A stretch of 41,392 nt of DNA from Loktanella sp. (GTDB taxonomy: Bacteria > Pseudomonadota > Alphaproteobacteria > Rhodobacterales > Rhodobacteraceae): the NCBI GenBank assembly GCA_024686085.1, contig JAIBDT010000020.1, positions 1 to 41,392 of the forward strand, written 5' to 3'. Of this stretch, positions 31,392 to 39,680 are shown piece after piece. Numbering within the stretch: the stretch's first letter is position 1; every line of letters starts with the position of its first letter. The position numbers and the translations under genes were made by a program. The notes below the pieces were generated by a model that worked only from the letters and a program-made list of their open reading frames with translations, did no database searches and had not been told where the DNA came from.

Positions 31392-32512
31392 ATCCCGAGG
31401 CTCGCGAAGAAGATTGAAAAGATGGCGTCAGCGACGATCACCGCAAAGATCGCGGCTACGACTGCATTGGACGTCATGCGCCCGAGGGACTCCGCGTTGC
31501 TTTCAACCTGCATCCCCGCATGACAACCCACCACCCCGATAATCAGCGCAAAAAACGGCGCCTTCACCAAGCCGACCATGACATGGTTCACGCTTGTCCC
31601 TGACACCAGACGCGTCGAGAACATCTCTGGCGATATGCCCAGATCAATCCATGCCATCAGCGCACCGCCAAAAAGGCCCGCCACGTTCGCGATCAATCCA
31701 AGGATTGGCAGCATAAGGAGCAGCGCCAAGATCCGCGGCACAAAAAGCACCATCGCGGGGTCCAGACCCAAGGTGCGCATCGCATCAATTTCCTCGCGCA
31801 TTTTCATCGAACCAATTGCCGCCGTAAATGCAGAGGCCGTCCTGCCTGCCACGATAATCGATGTTAGCAATATCCCCAATTCACGCAGAACAGAGATCGC
31901 GATCAAATCAACGACGAACACTTCGGCCCCGAATTGTTTGAGTTGCGTTGAGCCTTGGAAGGCCAGCACGATGCCGATAAGAAATGCCATAAGAGCCACG
32001 ATTGGCACGGCCCTTAGGCCGACCTCTTCGCAGTGGTGGACCAGAGACGTGAACCGAAACTCTTTTGGTCGACGGAGTGCACGAAAAAGCCTGTGCAGGA
32101 AAATCCCAAGGAACCCCGTCAAGGCGATAATATACAAAAGCCCACCAGCCACCCGTTTCCCGATCCGTTCCAGCAGCGTTCTGAAATAGGGTGGATGCGG
32201 TTTTGGTTGGTCAGGTTGCGGCAGGGCGGTCTTGACGCTTTGCAAAAGACTTTTTGCTTCGGGCTTTGCGCCAGAAAGTGTGATCTCTAGTCCTTTGGTT
32301 GATAAGAACGCCTGCCGGTCCAATAGAAACCAAGCGCCTGCAGTGTCCAGACGCGAAAGGTCGCTGAGATTGATTGTTTTGATCGCGGAGAGCTTTTGGA
32401 AGGCTTCTTTTGCCTGCGTGACCGTATAGATCGACAACTCGCCGACCAAATTCACCGCGCCAGATATGGCCTCAGTTTGAATTTCCAAGTTGGTCTGCTG
32501 AGGTTTGGTCAT
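31388..32512 (-). CDS. MlaE-type permease with N-terminal STAS domain
   Basis: The 374-residue protein has an N-terminal STAS-like domain (about 10-95: INLSDLSRLDTAGAWFLLDR) fused to an MlaE permease (about 110-370). The permease core is shown by FTSLVHHCEEVGLRAVPIVA, IIVAGRTASAFTAAIGSMK and EEIDAMRTLGLDP, with about five membrane helices. The fusion of MlaB-like STAS and MlaE parts is known in Mce/Mla systems. It is the first gene of the operon. I use ATG 32512; a TTG at 32536 would extend it by eight residues. Confidence 0.9.
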   Translation of the reverse strand: MTKPQQTNLEIQTEAISGAVNLVGELSIYTVTQAKEAFQKLSAIKTINLSDLSRLDTAGAWFLLDRQAFLSTKGLEITLSGAKPEAKSLLQSVKTALPQPDQPKPHPPYFRTLLERIGKRVAGGLLYIIALTGFLGIFLHRLFRALRRPKEFRFTSLVHHCEEVGLRAVPIVALMAFLIGIVLAFQGSTQLKQFGAEVFVVDLIAISVLRELGILLTSIIVAGRTASAFTAAIGSMKMREEIDAMRTLGLDPAMVLFVPRILALLLMLPILGLIANVAGLFGGALMAWIDLGISPEMFSTRLVSGTSVNHVMVGLVKAPFFALIIGVVGCHAGMQVESNAESLGRMTSNAVVAAIFAVIVADAIFSIFFASLGI

Positions 32513-32713
32513 AAACAATGCTCGCGCTTGGCCCAATATCTACAACGAGGCAGAATGGGTTCATATCCAGTCTATTCGCCATGATTGGGGAATGTATAGG
32601 GCGCGCACTGCATTACGGTAAGTCGCGCAAAGATTGACCTCGATCAATGTATCAAACATCCGCAGTAGTGTATGATCACTTGCGATAGCTTAACCGATCA
32701 AAGGAGACCTGCG

Positions 32714-33055
32714 ATGACATCCGAAAAACCGACTCCCCCAGAAAACCCGATTGCATCCATGCTTGAGGCTATGCAATCCGTTAAGTTTCCGAACGTGCCA
32801 GACTTTGGAACGTCTTGGTTTGAAAACGTCGCTGACTATGGTCAAGAAGTGCTTAGCTTCATGGCTGCACGCGTTGAACAGGACGTGCAGACACAGCACG
32901 CGTTGCTGCATGCCAAGGGCGTTGAAGAGGTGCAACATATCCATGCGCAGTTTTTCCAAAAAGCGATGGATGACTATGCCGCAGAGAGCGCCCGATTGAT
33001 GGACTTGGGAAAGACAATGACCCCCGATACGGCTGCGAGCAAGGATAGTAAGTAG
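32714..33055 (+). CDS. Phasin-like small protein
   Basis: The 113-residue protein starts at ATG 32714 after a strong AAGGAG (32701-32706). It is helical and amphipathic (FENVADYGQEVLSFMAARVE, then QHIHAQFFQKAMDDYAAESA), which matches small phasin_2-type proteins that coat polyhydroxyalkanoate granules. The family match is moderate, and no phaC or phaZ gene is in the window. It is 12 bp upstream of the dehydratase gene. Confidence 0.6.
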   Translation: MTSEKPTPPENPIASMLEAMQSVKFPNVPDFGTSWFENVADYGQEVLSFMAARVEQDVQTQHALLHAKGVEEVQHIHAQFFQKAMDDYAAESARLMDLGKTMTPDTAASKDSK

Positions 33056-33067
33056 GGTTGAAGTGAT

Positions 33068-33916
33068 ATGGTTGCTGCAAACTTTGAAATGTTGCCGCAA
33101 CACTGGGATCGCTTGAACAAATCAGGCGACCGCTACAAGCAGTGTTACGGCCACGCCGCCATCGTGTCTGGCCCGTCTGGTAAAGGTGGCGCGGCCCGAC
33201 TGGCGGCCCGTGGTGCGTTGCGGATCGGTGCGGGGTTGGTCAGCGTTGTTTGCTCAGACGACGCCCGACAAGAACATGCCGCGCATTTGGACGCGATCAT
33301 GGTCAAACCCTTTGGTAACTCGGCTTCTTTCACGGACTGCCTAATCGATATCGGCCCTGATGCAATGTGCATTGGTCCGAACCTTGGCCTTGATCATCTG
33401 GCAAAGACGGTATTTCTGGATGGTCTTTTGCAGTCTTGCCCAAAATGTATTGATGCAGATGCGATCACGCTTCTTTCGCAAAACCCTACACTTCAATTGT
33501 CTCCACAAGACGTTATGACCCCGCATGAGGGTGAATTGCGCCGCTACATCCCTGCCGGATTTGCTCAAACATCCTGCCGTGAGACCCTTGCGCGCATAGC
33601 GGCGGAGAAGGTTAACTCGGTCGTTTTATTCAAGGGTTCTGATACAATTATAGCAGCCCCCAATGGCGCGTGCAGTGTTGTAACCTCGCAGGGCTATAAA
33701 AACGTCAGCTGGCTTGCGACTGCAGGGTCGGGGGATGTTTTGTCTGGATTTATCACGGGCTTGTTGGCGCGCGGGTTCAGTGCCTTTGATGCGGCCTGTA
33801 CAGGTGCGTACCTACACCTGGAATGCGCAGAGCTATTTGGTCCTGGCCTAATTGCAGAGGACATTCCGGAGATGTTGCCGCGTGTTTTCAATGCAGCGTA
33901 TCGTGCTTGCACTTAA
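33068..33916 (+). CDS. ADP/ATP-dependent NAD(P)H-hydrate dehydratase (stand-alone NnrD domain)
   Basis: The 282-residue protein has the ribokinase-like fold of the YjeF C-terminal domain: YGHAAIVSGPSGKGGAARLA, RGALRIGAGLVSVV, DVMTPHEGELRRYI, VVLFKGSDTIIA and the anion-hole motif LATAGSGDVLSGFITGLLA. It repairs hydrated NAD(P)H in an ATP- or ADP-dependent way. The usual bacterial gene fuses this domain to the NnrE epimerase, which is absent here. The aminotransferase gene follows 65 bp later on the same strand. Confidence 0.85.
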   Translation: MVAANFEMLPQHWDRLNKSGDRYKQCYGHAAIVSGPSGKGGAARLAARGALRIGAGLVSVVCSDDARQEHAAHLDAIMVKPFGNSASFTDCLIDIGPDAMCIGPNLGLDHLAKTVFLDGLLQSCPKCIDADAITLLSQNPTLQLSPQDVMTPHEGELRRYIPAGFAQTSCRETLARIAAEKVNSVVLFKGSDTIIAAPNGACSVVTSQGYKNVSWLATAGSGDVLSGFITGLLARGFSAFDAACTGAYLHLECAELFGPGLIAEDIPEMLPRVFNAAYRACT

Positions 33917-33981
33917 GTCGCAGTGGGTGTCATTGATAGGGACCGCATGTCTGTAGGCGTGCCGCCACACGGAGTGAAGCA

Positions 33982-35100
33982 ATGCACATCGATCCCTTTA
34001 AAGTCGAAATCTGGATGAACGAGTGGGAAAACCACTGTGCCTACAATCTGGCCGAAACTTGCGTTGCCAGTATTACGATTGAAGAGTTGCTGAAATTGTC
34101 GGGGCGCAACAGCGCTGACTTGTCAGAGCTATTGCCAATGAAGATGACATACGGAGCAATTGAGGGATCGGTCCGCCTGCGGGGTGCCATTTCAGGTCTA
34201 TACGAAGATCAAGAAATTTCGCGTATCACCGTGACCCACGGCACGATCGCGGCCAATGCTTTGGTACACAAGGCTTTGGTGTCCCGCGGTGATCGTGTTG
34301 TCAGTATCGTCCCATCTTACCAACAACATTACTCCATCCCTGCCAGCTTAGAGGCTGATATACAATTATTGGAGTTGCGGCCTGAAGACGGTTTTTTGCC
34401 GGATCTGGATGCATTGCGCCGGCTGGTGACGCCAGAAACGCGTCTCATAGCGCTAACAAACCCCAATAACCCAACAGGGGCGCTGATCGAGCGGCCAATG
34501 CTGGAAGCGATTGTTGAGATTGCGCGCGGTGTTGGCGCCTATGTTTTGTGCGACGAGGTTTACCGTGGCACGGGGCAAACGGGCGATGGAATAACCGCGT
34601 CGATTGTTGATATTTATGAAAATGGCATCGCGACGGCAGGTATGTCTAAGGCCTATTCTTTGGCGGGTTTGCGTGTTGGCTGGATCGTAGCCCCCAAGGA
34701 CGTGACTGAGAAGGTGCTGATCCACCGCGACTATGATACGATTTCTGTTGGTGCAATAAACGATCACTTTGCGACCATGGCGCTAGAGTGCAAGGATAAG
34801 ATTTTGGCACGCAGCCAGAAAATTACGCGCGGTAATTTGGCTATTCTTGACGCGTGGGTCACTAACCAACCGCGCATCTCGTGGGTCAAGCCGACTGCTG
34901 GTACGACCGCGATGCTGAAAGTTGATGTGCCAATGACGACGCGTGCGTTTTGCGTCGACTTGTTGAAGCAAACTGGTGTCATGTTAACCCCCGGCGATGC
35001 CTTTGAGATGGATGAATACGTGCGGATTGGCTACGCAAATAGTACAGACGTCCTAGTGGCTGGTTTGGATCGTATTGACGCTTATCTTGCAAATTTCTGA
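33982..35100 (+). CDS. Pyridoxal phosphate-dependent aminotransferase, class I/II
   Basis: The 372-residue protein is a fold-type I aminotransferase: YGAIEGSVRLRGAIS, THGTIAANALVHKALV, the cofactor-loop sequence ALTNPNNPTGALIE, CDEVYRG with the PLP aspartate, and the lysine in GMSKAYSLAGLRVGW. The substrate is not known. The N-terminal segment MHIDPFKVEIWMNEWENHC is typical of a subgroup of small-molecule aminotransferases. It is the last gene before the 356-bp smoE promoter region. Confidence 0.85.
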   Translation: MHIDPFKVEIWMNEWENHCAYNLAETCVASITIEELLKLSGRNSADLSELLPMKMTYGAIEGSVRLRGAISGLYEDQEISRITVTHGTIAANALVHKALVSRGDRVVSIVPSYQQHYSIPASLEADIQLLELRPEDGFLPDLDALRRLVTPETRLIALTNPNNPTGALIERPMLEAIVEIARGVGAYVLCDEVYRGTGQTGDGITASIVDIYENGIATAGMSKAYSLAGLRVGWIVAPKDVTEKVLIHRDYDTISVGAINDHFATMALECKDKILARSQKITRGNLAILDAWVTNQPRISWVKPTAGTTAMLKVDVPMTTRAFCVDLLKQTGVMLTPGDAFEMDEYVRIGYANSTDVLVAGLDRIDAYLANF

Positions 35101-35456
35101 CTTGAGTTGCTCCGAACGAAACTGATGTCAGTTGTCTTGGCCATCTTCCGAAGGGCAGGCGGATACCAGTGCCTTGTAACTACCGTGACATGGACTGCTA
35201 GAATCATACGCGTGTGGCGCCTATATGGATGGTACTTTTGTGGGTCAAAAATTCAAAATATTTGATGAAATGGTATTAGTGGCCACTTTGGCACAGCCGA
35301 AACTTGGGGGTTTGCACTCAAAACCCCCTCAATTCCAATGAGAATGATTAAATCGTATCTGTTTTTGCAGGCATAGTATTTGCGCGAAAATCAGAAACCT
35401 CTCAGATTGAACCCACAGACGAAAAATTTGAATCTGTTGTTTCTGGGAGGAAAATC
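35101..35456. other. Intergenic region with the smoE promoter area
   Basis: No gene is seen in these 356 bp. The right half is AT-rich and contains a hairpin (35306-35328). The ribosome binding site GGGAGGA lies just before the smoE ATG. A clear sigma-70 -35/-10 pair was not found. Confidence 0.5.
35306..35328 (+). promoter_or_regulatory. Hairpin upstream of smoE
   Basis: GGGGGTTT (35306-35313) and AAACCCCC (35321-35328) form a perfect 8-bp stem with a 7-nt loop. No T-run follows. It may be the end of the aminotransferase transcript or a site in the smoE control region. Confidence 0.4.
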
Positions 35457-36752
35457 ATGAAACTTCTACGTAATACAGCCCTTGGCCTGACACTCGGCGT
35501 TGCTGGAGCATCTTTCGCAATGGCCGAAAGCCACGCGGCAGAATTGACTATTGCGATCGTGAATAACGGTCACATGATCAACATGCAAAAAGTTGCTGAA
35601 GCTTACACCGAAGAAACTGGCGTTAAGTTGAACTGGGTGTCTTTGGAAGAAGGCGTTCTGCGTGATCAGGTAACTTCTGACACAGCAACTGGTGGCGGCC
35701 AGTACGACATCATCAACATCGGCATGCAAGAAGCACCAATCTGGGGCGCTGCAGGCTGGATCGAGCCACTTGAGTTCGGCGCAGACTACGACGTTGACGA
35801 CCTTCTGCCAGCAATGCGCAACGGTCTGTCCGCAGAAGGCACATTGTATGCAGCACCATTCTACGGTGAATCGTCAATGGTTATGTACCGCAAGGACCTG
35901 ACAGACGCTGCTGGCGTAACTATCGCTGATAACGACTCTTGGGATAACATCAAAGCTGCCGCAGCTGCGATGCACGACCCAGACAACGGCGTTTACGGTG
36001 CATGTTTGCGCGGTAAGCCAGGATGGGGCGACAACATGGCGTTCGTCACAACAATGGTTAACTCATTCGGCGGCGCTTGGTTCGACGCAGACATGAAGCC
36101 AGCGCTTGAGACTGACGAGTGGAAAGCTGCGATCAACTTCTACGTTGACCTGCTCGGCAACTACGGCCCTCCAGGTTCTGAGGGTAACTCCTTCAACGAG
36201 ATCCTTGCGCTTTATAACGAAGGCAAGTGTGGCATGTGGATCGATGCGACTATCGCAGCGTCCTTCTTGACACAGGATGGCGTTGCATACGCACAGTCAC
36301 CAAACGCTGGTAACCCAGTCGGTGCAAACTGGCTCTGGGCTTGGGCAATGGCTGTTCCAACAGGTTCGCCGAACTCCGAAGCTGCACACGCGTTCATCGA
36401 GTGGGCGACTTCTAAAGAGTACATCCAAGCTGTAGGCAACCACCCAGACTTCGGTTGGGGTTCTGTTCCAACAGGTACACGTTCGTCCACATATGCAATT
36501 CCTGAGTTCTTGGCTGCTGCACCATTCGCAGCTGCTGAAATGGCAGCGATTGAATCTGCGGCACCAGAAGCAACAGACATCAAGCCATACGTTGGCGTAC
36601 AGTTTGCTGCGATCCCTGAGTTCCCAGAAGTTGGTACAGCTGTAGCACAAGAAATCGCAGCGGCATTGTCCGGCGCGAAATCTGTAGACGAAGCTCTTGC
36701 TGCGTCCCAAGCTGCTGCTGACGCGATCATGACAGAAGCTGGCTACTACTAA
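35457..36752 (+). CDS. smoE: Sorbitol/mannitol ABC transporter substrate-binding protein
   Basis: The 431-residue periplasmic protein has a signal peptide (MKLLRNTALGLTLGVAGASF..., cleavage after AMA near residue 22) and a type I sugar-binding fold of the SmoE/MalE class (YDIINIGMQEAPIWGAAGWI, AAPFYGESSMVMYRKDL, YNEGKCGMWIDATIAASFL). It is the first gene of an operon with two permeases, a regulator, mtlK and the ATPase, as in the Rhodobacter sphaeroides smo operon. Its codons lean to GCA/GCT for alanine and CCA for proline, unlike the leftward genes, which suggests high expression. A strong hairpin follows the stop. Confidence 0.88.
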   Translation: MKLLRNTALGLTLGVAGASFAMAESHAAELTIAIVNNGHMINMQKVAEAYTEETGVKLNWVSLEEGVLRDQVTSDTATGGGQYDIINIGMQEAPIWGAAGWIEPLEFGADYDVDDLLPAMRNGLSAEGTLYAAPFYGESSMVMYRKDLTDAAGVTIADNDSWDNIKAAAAAMHDPDNGVYGACLRGKPGWGDNMAFVTTMVNSFGGAWFDADMKPALETDEWKAAINFYVDLLGNYGPPGSEGNSFNEILALYNEGKCGMWIDATIAASFLTQDGVAYAQSPNAGNPVGANWLWAWAMAVPTGSPNSEAAHAFIEWATSKEYIQAVGNHPDFGWGSVPTGTRSSTYAIPEFLAAAPFAAAEMAAIESAAPEATDIKPYVGVQFAAIPEFPEVGTAVAQEIAAALSGAKSVDEALAASQAAADAIMTEAGYY

Positions 36753-36771
36753 GTAGTTCGCTGACTAAGCT

Positions 36772-36798
36772 TGGGCCCGATAGTTTCTGTCGGGCCCA
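36772..36798 (+). terminator. Intercistronic hairpin after smoE (attenuator/mRNA stabiliser)
   Basis: TGGGCCCGA (36772-36780) pairs perfectly with TCGGGCCCA (36790-36798) around a 9-nt loop. A T-rich stretch follows only after about 14 bases. It probably acts as a partial terminator and 3' stabiliser so that the binding protein is made in excess over the permeases. Confidence 0.6.
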
Positions 36799-36915
36799 TA
36801 ACTTCTCAGTATATTTTTATTGTTTGGCTTGATTGCGAAATCTTTTTTGCTCGCCAAGCGCCCGCCTCAAATCTAACGTTGACTGAATCCTCAATTTGGT
36901 AAGGTGACCATAGCC

Positions 36916-37854
36916 ATGTCCAACAGAACGCTCCCCCGCATTTTGCAAACACCAGCCGTCTTGTTGCTGTTGGTCTGGATGCTCGTACCACTCAGCATGA
37001 CACTGTATTTCTCATTCATTCGTTATGTGCTGAACAGTACAATTCGCCCTGAATGGACGACGCCCTCGCTCAGCAACTGGCGCGGTCTCGGTAACTACAA
37101 ATACGTTCTGGAGGCCAAAGACTTTTGGCTTGCAGTTTCAAACTCCGTTTTCATCGTGACAAGCATTCTATTGATCACTGTTATTCTTGGACTATGCATC
37201 GCGGTTTTGATTAACCGATCTTTCCCTGGCCGCGGCATTGTTAGGGTTCTGTTGATTTCGCCATTCTTCGTGATGCCAGCTGTGAACGGTGTTTTGTGGA
37301 TCAACATGATCCTTGATCCAGTACTGGGCCTGCAAGGTCTTGCGGTTGGGGGCATAAATGACTTGATCGACGGCATGAGAGATTTCCCTGTTTTGGGTCA
37401 CTTCTTCTCCATGTGGCCCCAAGTTCAACCGATCTCTTTCCGTGGCACAAACACGTCTTCCATCGCAGTTATTATGATGGTCGCGTGGCAGTGGACGCCG
37501 TTCGCTGTTCTGATCTTTATGACCTCTTTGCAGTCTGAAGATGAATCGCAAAAAGAAGCGGCGACATTGGATGGTGCCAGCGCATGGTCGCAGTTCATCA
37601 ACCTGACCGTACCTCACTTGGGCCGCTCGATTGCCATCGTGGTTATGATCCAGTCGATTTTTCATCTCTCGCTTTATGCTGAGATCGAGATTGTCAGCCG
37701 CGGTAACGGCAACAAAAACCTGCCGTATCTGATCGGTGAATTCGCAAACAATAACATCGGTGCTGCAAGCGCCACGGGCATCTTCGCCGTAATCCTTGCC
37801 AACATCATCGCGATCTTCTTGTTGCGCATGGTTGGCAAGACCTTGATGGATTAA
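36916..37854 (+). CDS. smoF: Polyol ABC transporter permease
   Basis: The 312-residue inner-membrane permease has about six helices and the EAA-type loop EAATLDGASAWSQFINLTVP that docks to the ATPase. ATG 36916 has AAGGTGA (36901-36907) at 8-bp spacing, so the shorter start is preferred over GTG 36904. It forms the transmembrane channel with the next gene product. The large loop between helices (about 130-180) is typical of MalF/SmoF-type first permeases. Confidence 0.88.
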   Translation: MSNRTLPRILQTPAVLLLLVWMLVPLSMTLYFSFIRYVLNSTIRPEWTTPSLSNWRGLGNYKYVLEAKDFWLAVSNSVFIVTSILLITVILGLCIAVLINRSFPGRGIVRVLLISPFFVMPAVNGVLWINMILDPVLGLQGLAVGGINDLIDGMRDFPVLGHFFSMWPQVQPISFRGTNTSSIAVIMMVAWQWTPFAVLIFMTSLQSEDESQKEAATLDGASAWSQFINLTVPHLGRSIAIVVMIQSIFHLSLYAEIEIVSRGNGNKNLPYLIGEFANNNIGAASATGIFAVILANIIAIFLLRMVGKTLMD

Positions 37855-37865
37855 GGAATAAGAAA

Positions 37866-38702
37866 ATGGCAACAGTTACCCAAACTTCCAAATTCTCAAA
37901 GATTGCTTGGCCAACTTTGGCTTGGATCGTCGCACTTATCTTCTTCTTTCCAATCTTTTGGCTCGTTTTTACAAGCTTTAAGACGGACGCAGATGCGGTG
38001 AACCCTGAATTCTTGTGGCGCTTTACACCGACGCTTGAGAACTACACAAGCATGACGGACAACTATGATTATTGGCGCTTTGCCACGAACTCGGTGATCA
38101 CATCTTTCTTCGCGACACTCTTCGCGTTGGTGGTTGGCGTCCCCGCTGCCTATGCGATGGCGTTCAACCCAAGCCGTCACACCAAAGACATTCTGATGTG
38201 GATGCTGTCGACCAAGATGTTGCCGGCCGCAGCTGTGCTTTATCCGATGACATTTTTGACCAAGAACATTCTGGGCATCTATGACACGCATTTTTTGGTG
38301 ATCGTTGTGCTATGCCTGATTAACCTGCCAATCGCGGTCTGGATGCTTTTCACCTACTTCAAAGAGATCCCGAAAGAGATTATCGAAGCGGGCAAGATGG
38401 ATGGTGTGAGCACTTGGGGCGAGATCAAGGATATCCTGATCCCACTGGCTTGGGGTGGCATCGCGTCCACTGCACTGCTGACATTTATCTTCTGCTGGAA
38501 CGAAGCCTATTGGACAGTGCGTTTGACAACGATTGATGCGGCGACTTTGTCGACACTGATCGAAGGTAACCGTGCGCCAGAAGGTCTGTTTTTTGGTCGC
38601 CTGTCCGCTGTATCAACAGCCGCTATTGCACCAATCGTTGTCCTTGGTTGGTTCTGCCAAAAGCAATTGGTTGCTGGCCTAACATTCGGGGCGGTGAAGT
38701 AA
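37866..38702 (+). CDS. smoG: Polyol ABC transporter permease, second subunit
   Basis: The 278-residue permease of the MalG/SmoG class has six predicted helices and the EAA loop EAGKMDGVSTWGEIKDILIP. It starts 11 bp after smoF with AAGGAATAAGAAA as ribosome binding region. Together with smoF and smoK it forms the importer for sorbitol or mannitol. The TAA stop overlaps a tiny ORF as TAATG. Confidence 0.88.
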   Translation: MATVTQTSKFSKIAWPTLAWIVALIFFFPIFWLVFTSFKTDADAVNPEFLWRFTPTLENYTSMTDNYDYWRFATNSVITSFFATLFALVVGVPAAYAMAFNPSRHTKDILMWMLSTKMLPAAAVLYPMTFLTKNILGIYDTHFLVIVVLCLINLPIAVWMLFTYFKEIPKEIIEAGKMDGVSTWGEIKDILIPLAWGGIASTALLTFIFCWNEAYWTVRLTTIDAATLSTLIEGNRAPEGLFFGRLSAVSTAAIAPIVVLGWFCQKQLVAGLTFGAVK

Positions 38703-38782
38703 TGCAAACAACGGCACTCATAAATGCGGCAGGCACAATTAGCCCCGTCATGGGTGCCGTGACCTCTGGCGGGCAGGGATAA
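38702..38782 (+). CDS. Possible 26-residue ORF coupled to smoG
   Basis: An ATG at 38702 overlaps the smoG stop (TAATG) and opens 26 codons that end in TAA at 38780-38782, four bases before the AraC-type ATG. It could carry ribosomes on to the regulator gene or simply fill the gap. No family is recognised and no own ribosome binding site is needed. The peptide is weakly hydrophobic. Confidence 0.3.
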   Translation: MQTTALINAAGTISPVMGAVTSGGQG

Positions 38783-38786
38783 TCAG

Positions 38787-39680
38787 ATGTCGATAATTGC
38801 CCCTGAAATAGAAATGGTTGATCGCACCACGCGGTCAATTCGTTACCTCGAACATGGCTGGCCCTCCGAACTATGTCGCTGGCACGCGCACGAGGAATAC
38901 GAATTGCACCTTATCGTTGCGACGCGGGGAAAAGCGTTTGTTGGAGATCACATCGGCGAATTTCGTGCCGGCGATCTATTCATGACAGGCCCGAATTTAC
39001 CCCACAATTGGATAACTGATAGCGCGTCGACCGCGCCCGCGTCTATCCGCGATATGCTGGTTCAATTCAGCCATGAAAGTGTCGAAAAGCTTGCAGAGGG
39101 CTTTCCAGAATTTTCGCAAGTTTTAGCGCTCCTTCGGTTGGCTCAGTCTGGTATTTACTTCGAAGGTTTCAATCCCACCTTTGCGCGTGGTCATATGGAG
39201 TCTATTCGTGAGAACCGAGGGGCGGAACGCATCCTGGCGTTTGTCCGTTTCTTGGTGCGCCTCAACGAGCACGCTGAGAAAAAGACGCTTTCTGTCAATA
39301 AGCTGATCCAGCCACAAGGCGGCAGCAAGCAGGCGCGCATTGCTTCAGTCGTAGATTTCATCGTCAAAGAGTTTTGTGACGGCCTGACCTTGGGGCAAGC
39401 CGCCAAGATGGCAGGCATGACGGAGGTGACGTTTAGCCGGAATTTTCAGGCCGTTACAGGCCATAGCTTTGTCGAGTTTCTAACCCGGATACGGATCGGA
39501 GAAGCCTGCGGCATGCTTTACGCATCCGACGATCAAATAATCTCGATTTCGCAAGCAGCGGGCTTTAAGAATCTTGCCAATTTTAACAGGCATTTCCTCA
39601 AGATGAAGGGTATGACCCCTTCAGAATACCGCGATATCGCGCGCAAAGATCTTGCGCCTCAACTGGAGTCGGCCACATGA
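38787..39680 (+). CDS. AraC family transcriptional regulator of the polyol operon
   Basis: The 297-residue protein has an N-terminal cupin-like sensing domain (about 20-110: CRWHAHEEYELHLIVATRGK, FRAGDLFMTGPNLPHNW). The C-terminal part is an AraC double helix-turn-helix (LTLGQAAKMAGMTEVTFSRN, FKNLANFNRHFLKMKGMTPS). It lies inside the polyol operon between smoG and mtlK, so it is co-transcribed with the genes it most likely controls and senses a polyol. The mtlK ATG overlaps its stop as ATGA. Confidence 0.9.
   Translation: MSIIAPEIEMVDRTTRSIRYLEHGWPSELCRWHAHEEYELHLIVATRGKAFVGDHIGEFRAGDLFMTGPNLPHNWITDSASTAPASIRDMLVQFSHESVEKLAEGFPEFSQVLALLRLAQSGIYFEGFNPTFARGHMESIRENRGAERILAFVRFLVRLNEHAEKKTLSVNKLIQPQGGSKQARIASVVDFIVKEFCDGLTLGQAAKMAGMTEVTFSRNFQAVTGHSFVEFLTRIRIGEACGMLYASDDQIISISQAAGFKNLANFNRHFLKMKGMTPSEYRDIARKDLAPQLESAT

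Noticed and set aside
35334..35352. Possible Fur/Irr-like iron box before smoE
   Set aside because: Only a short partial match was seen, and the operon is for polyol uptake. No symmetry supports it.
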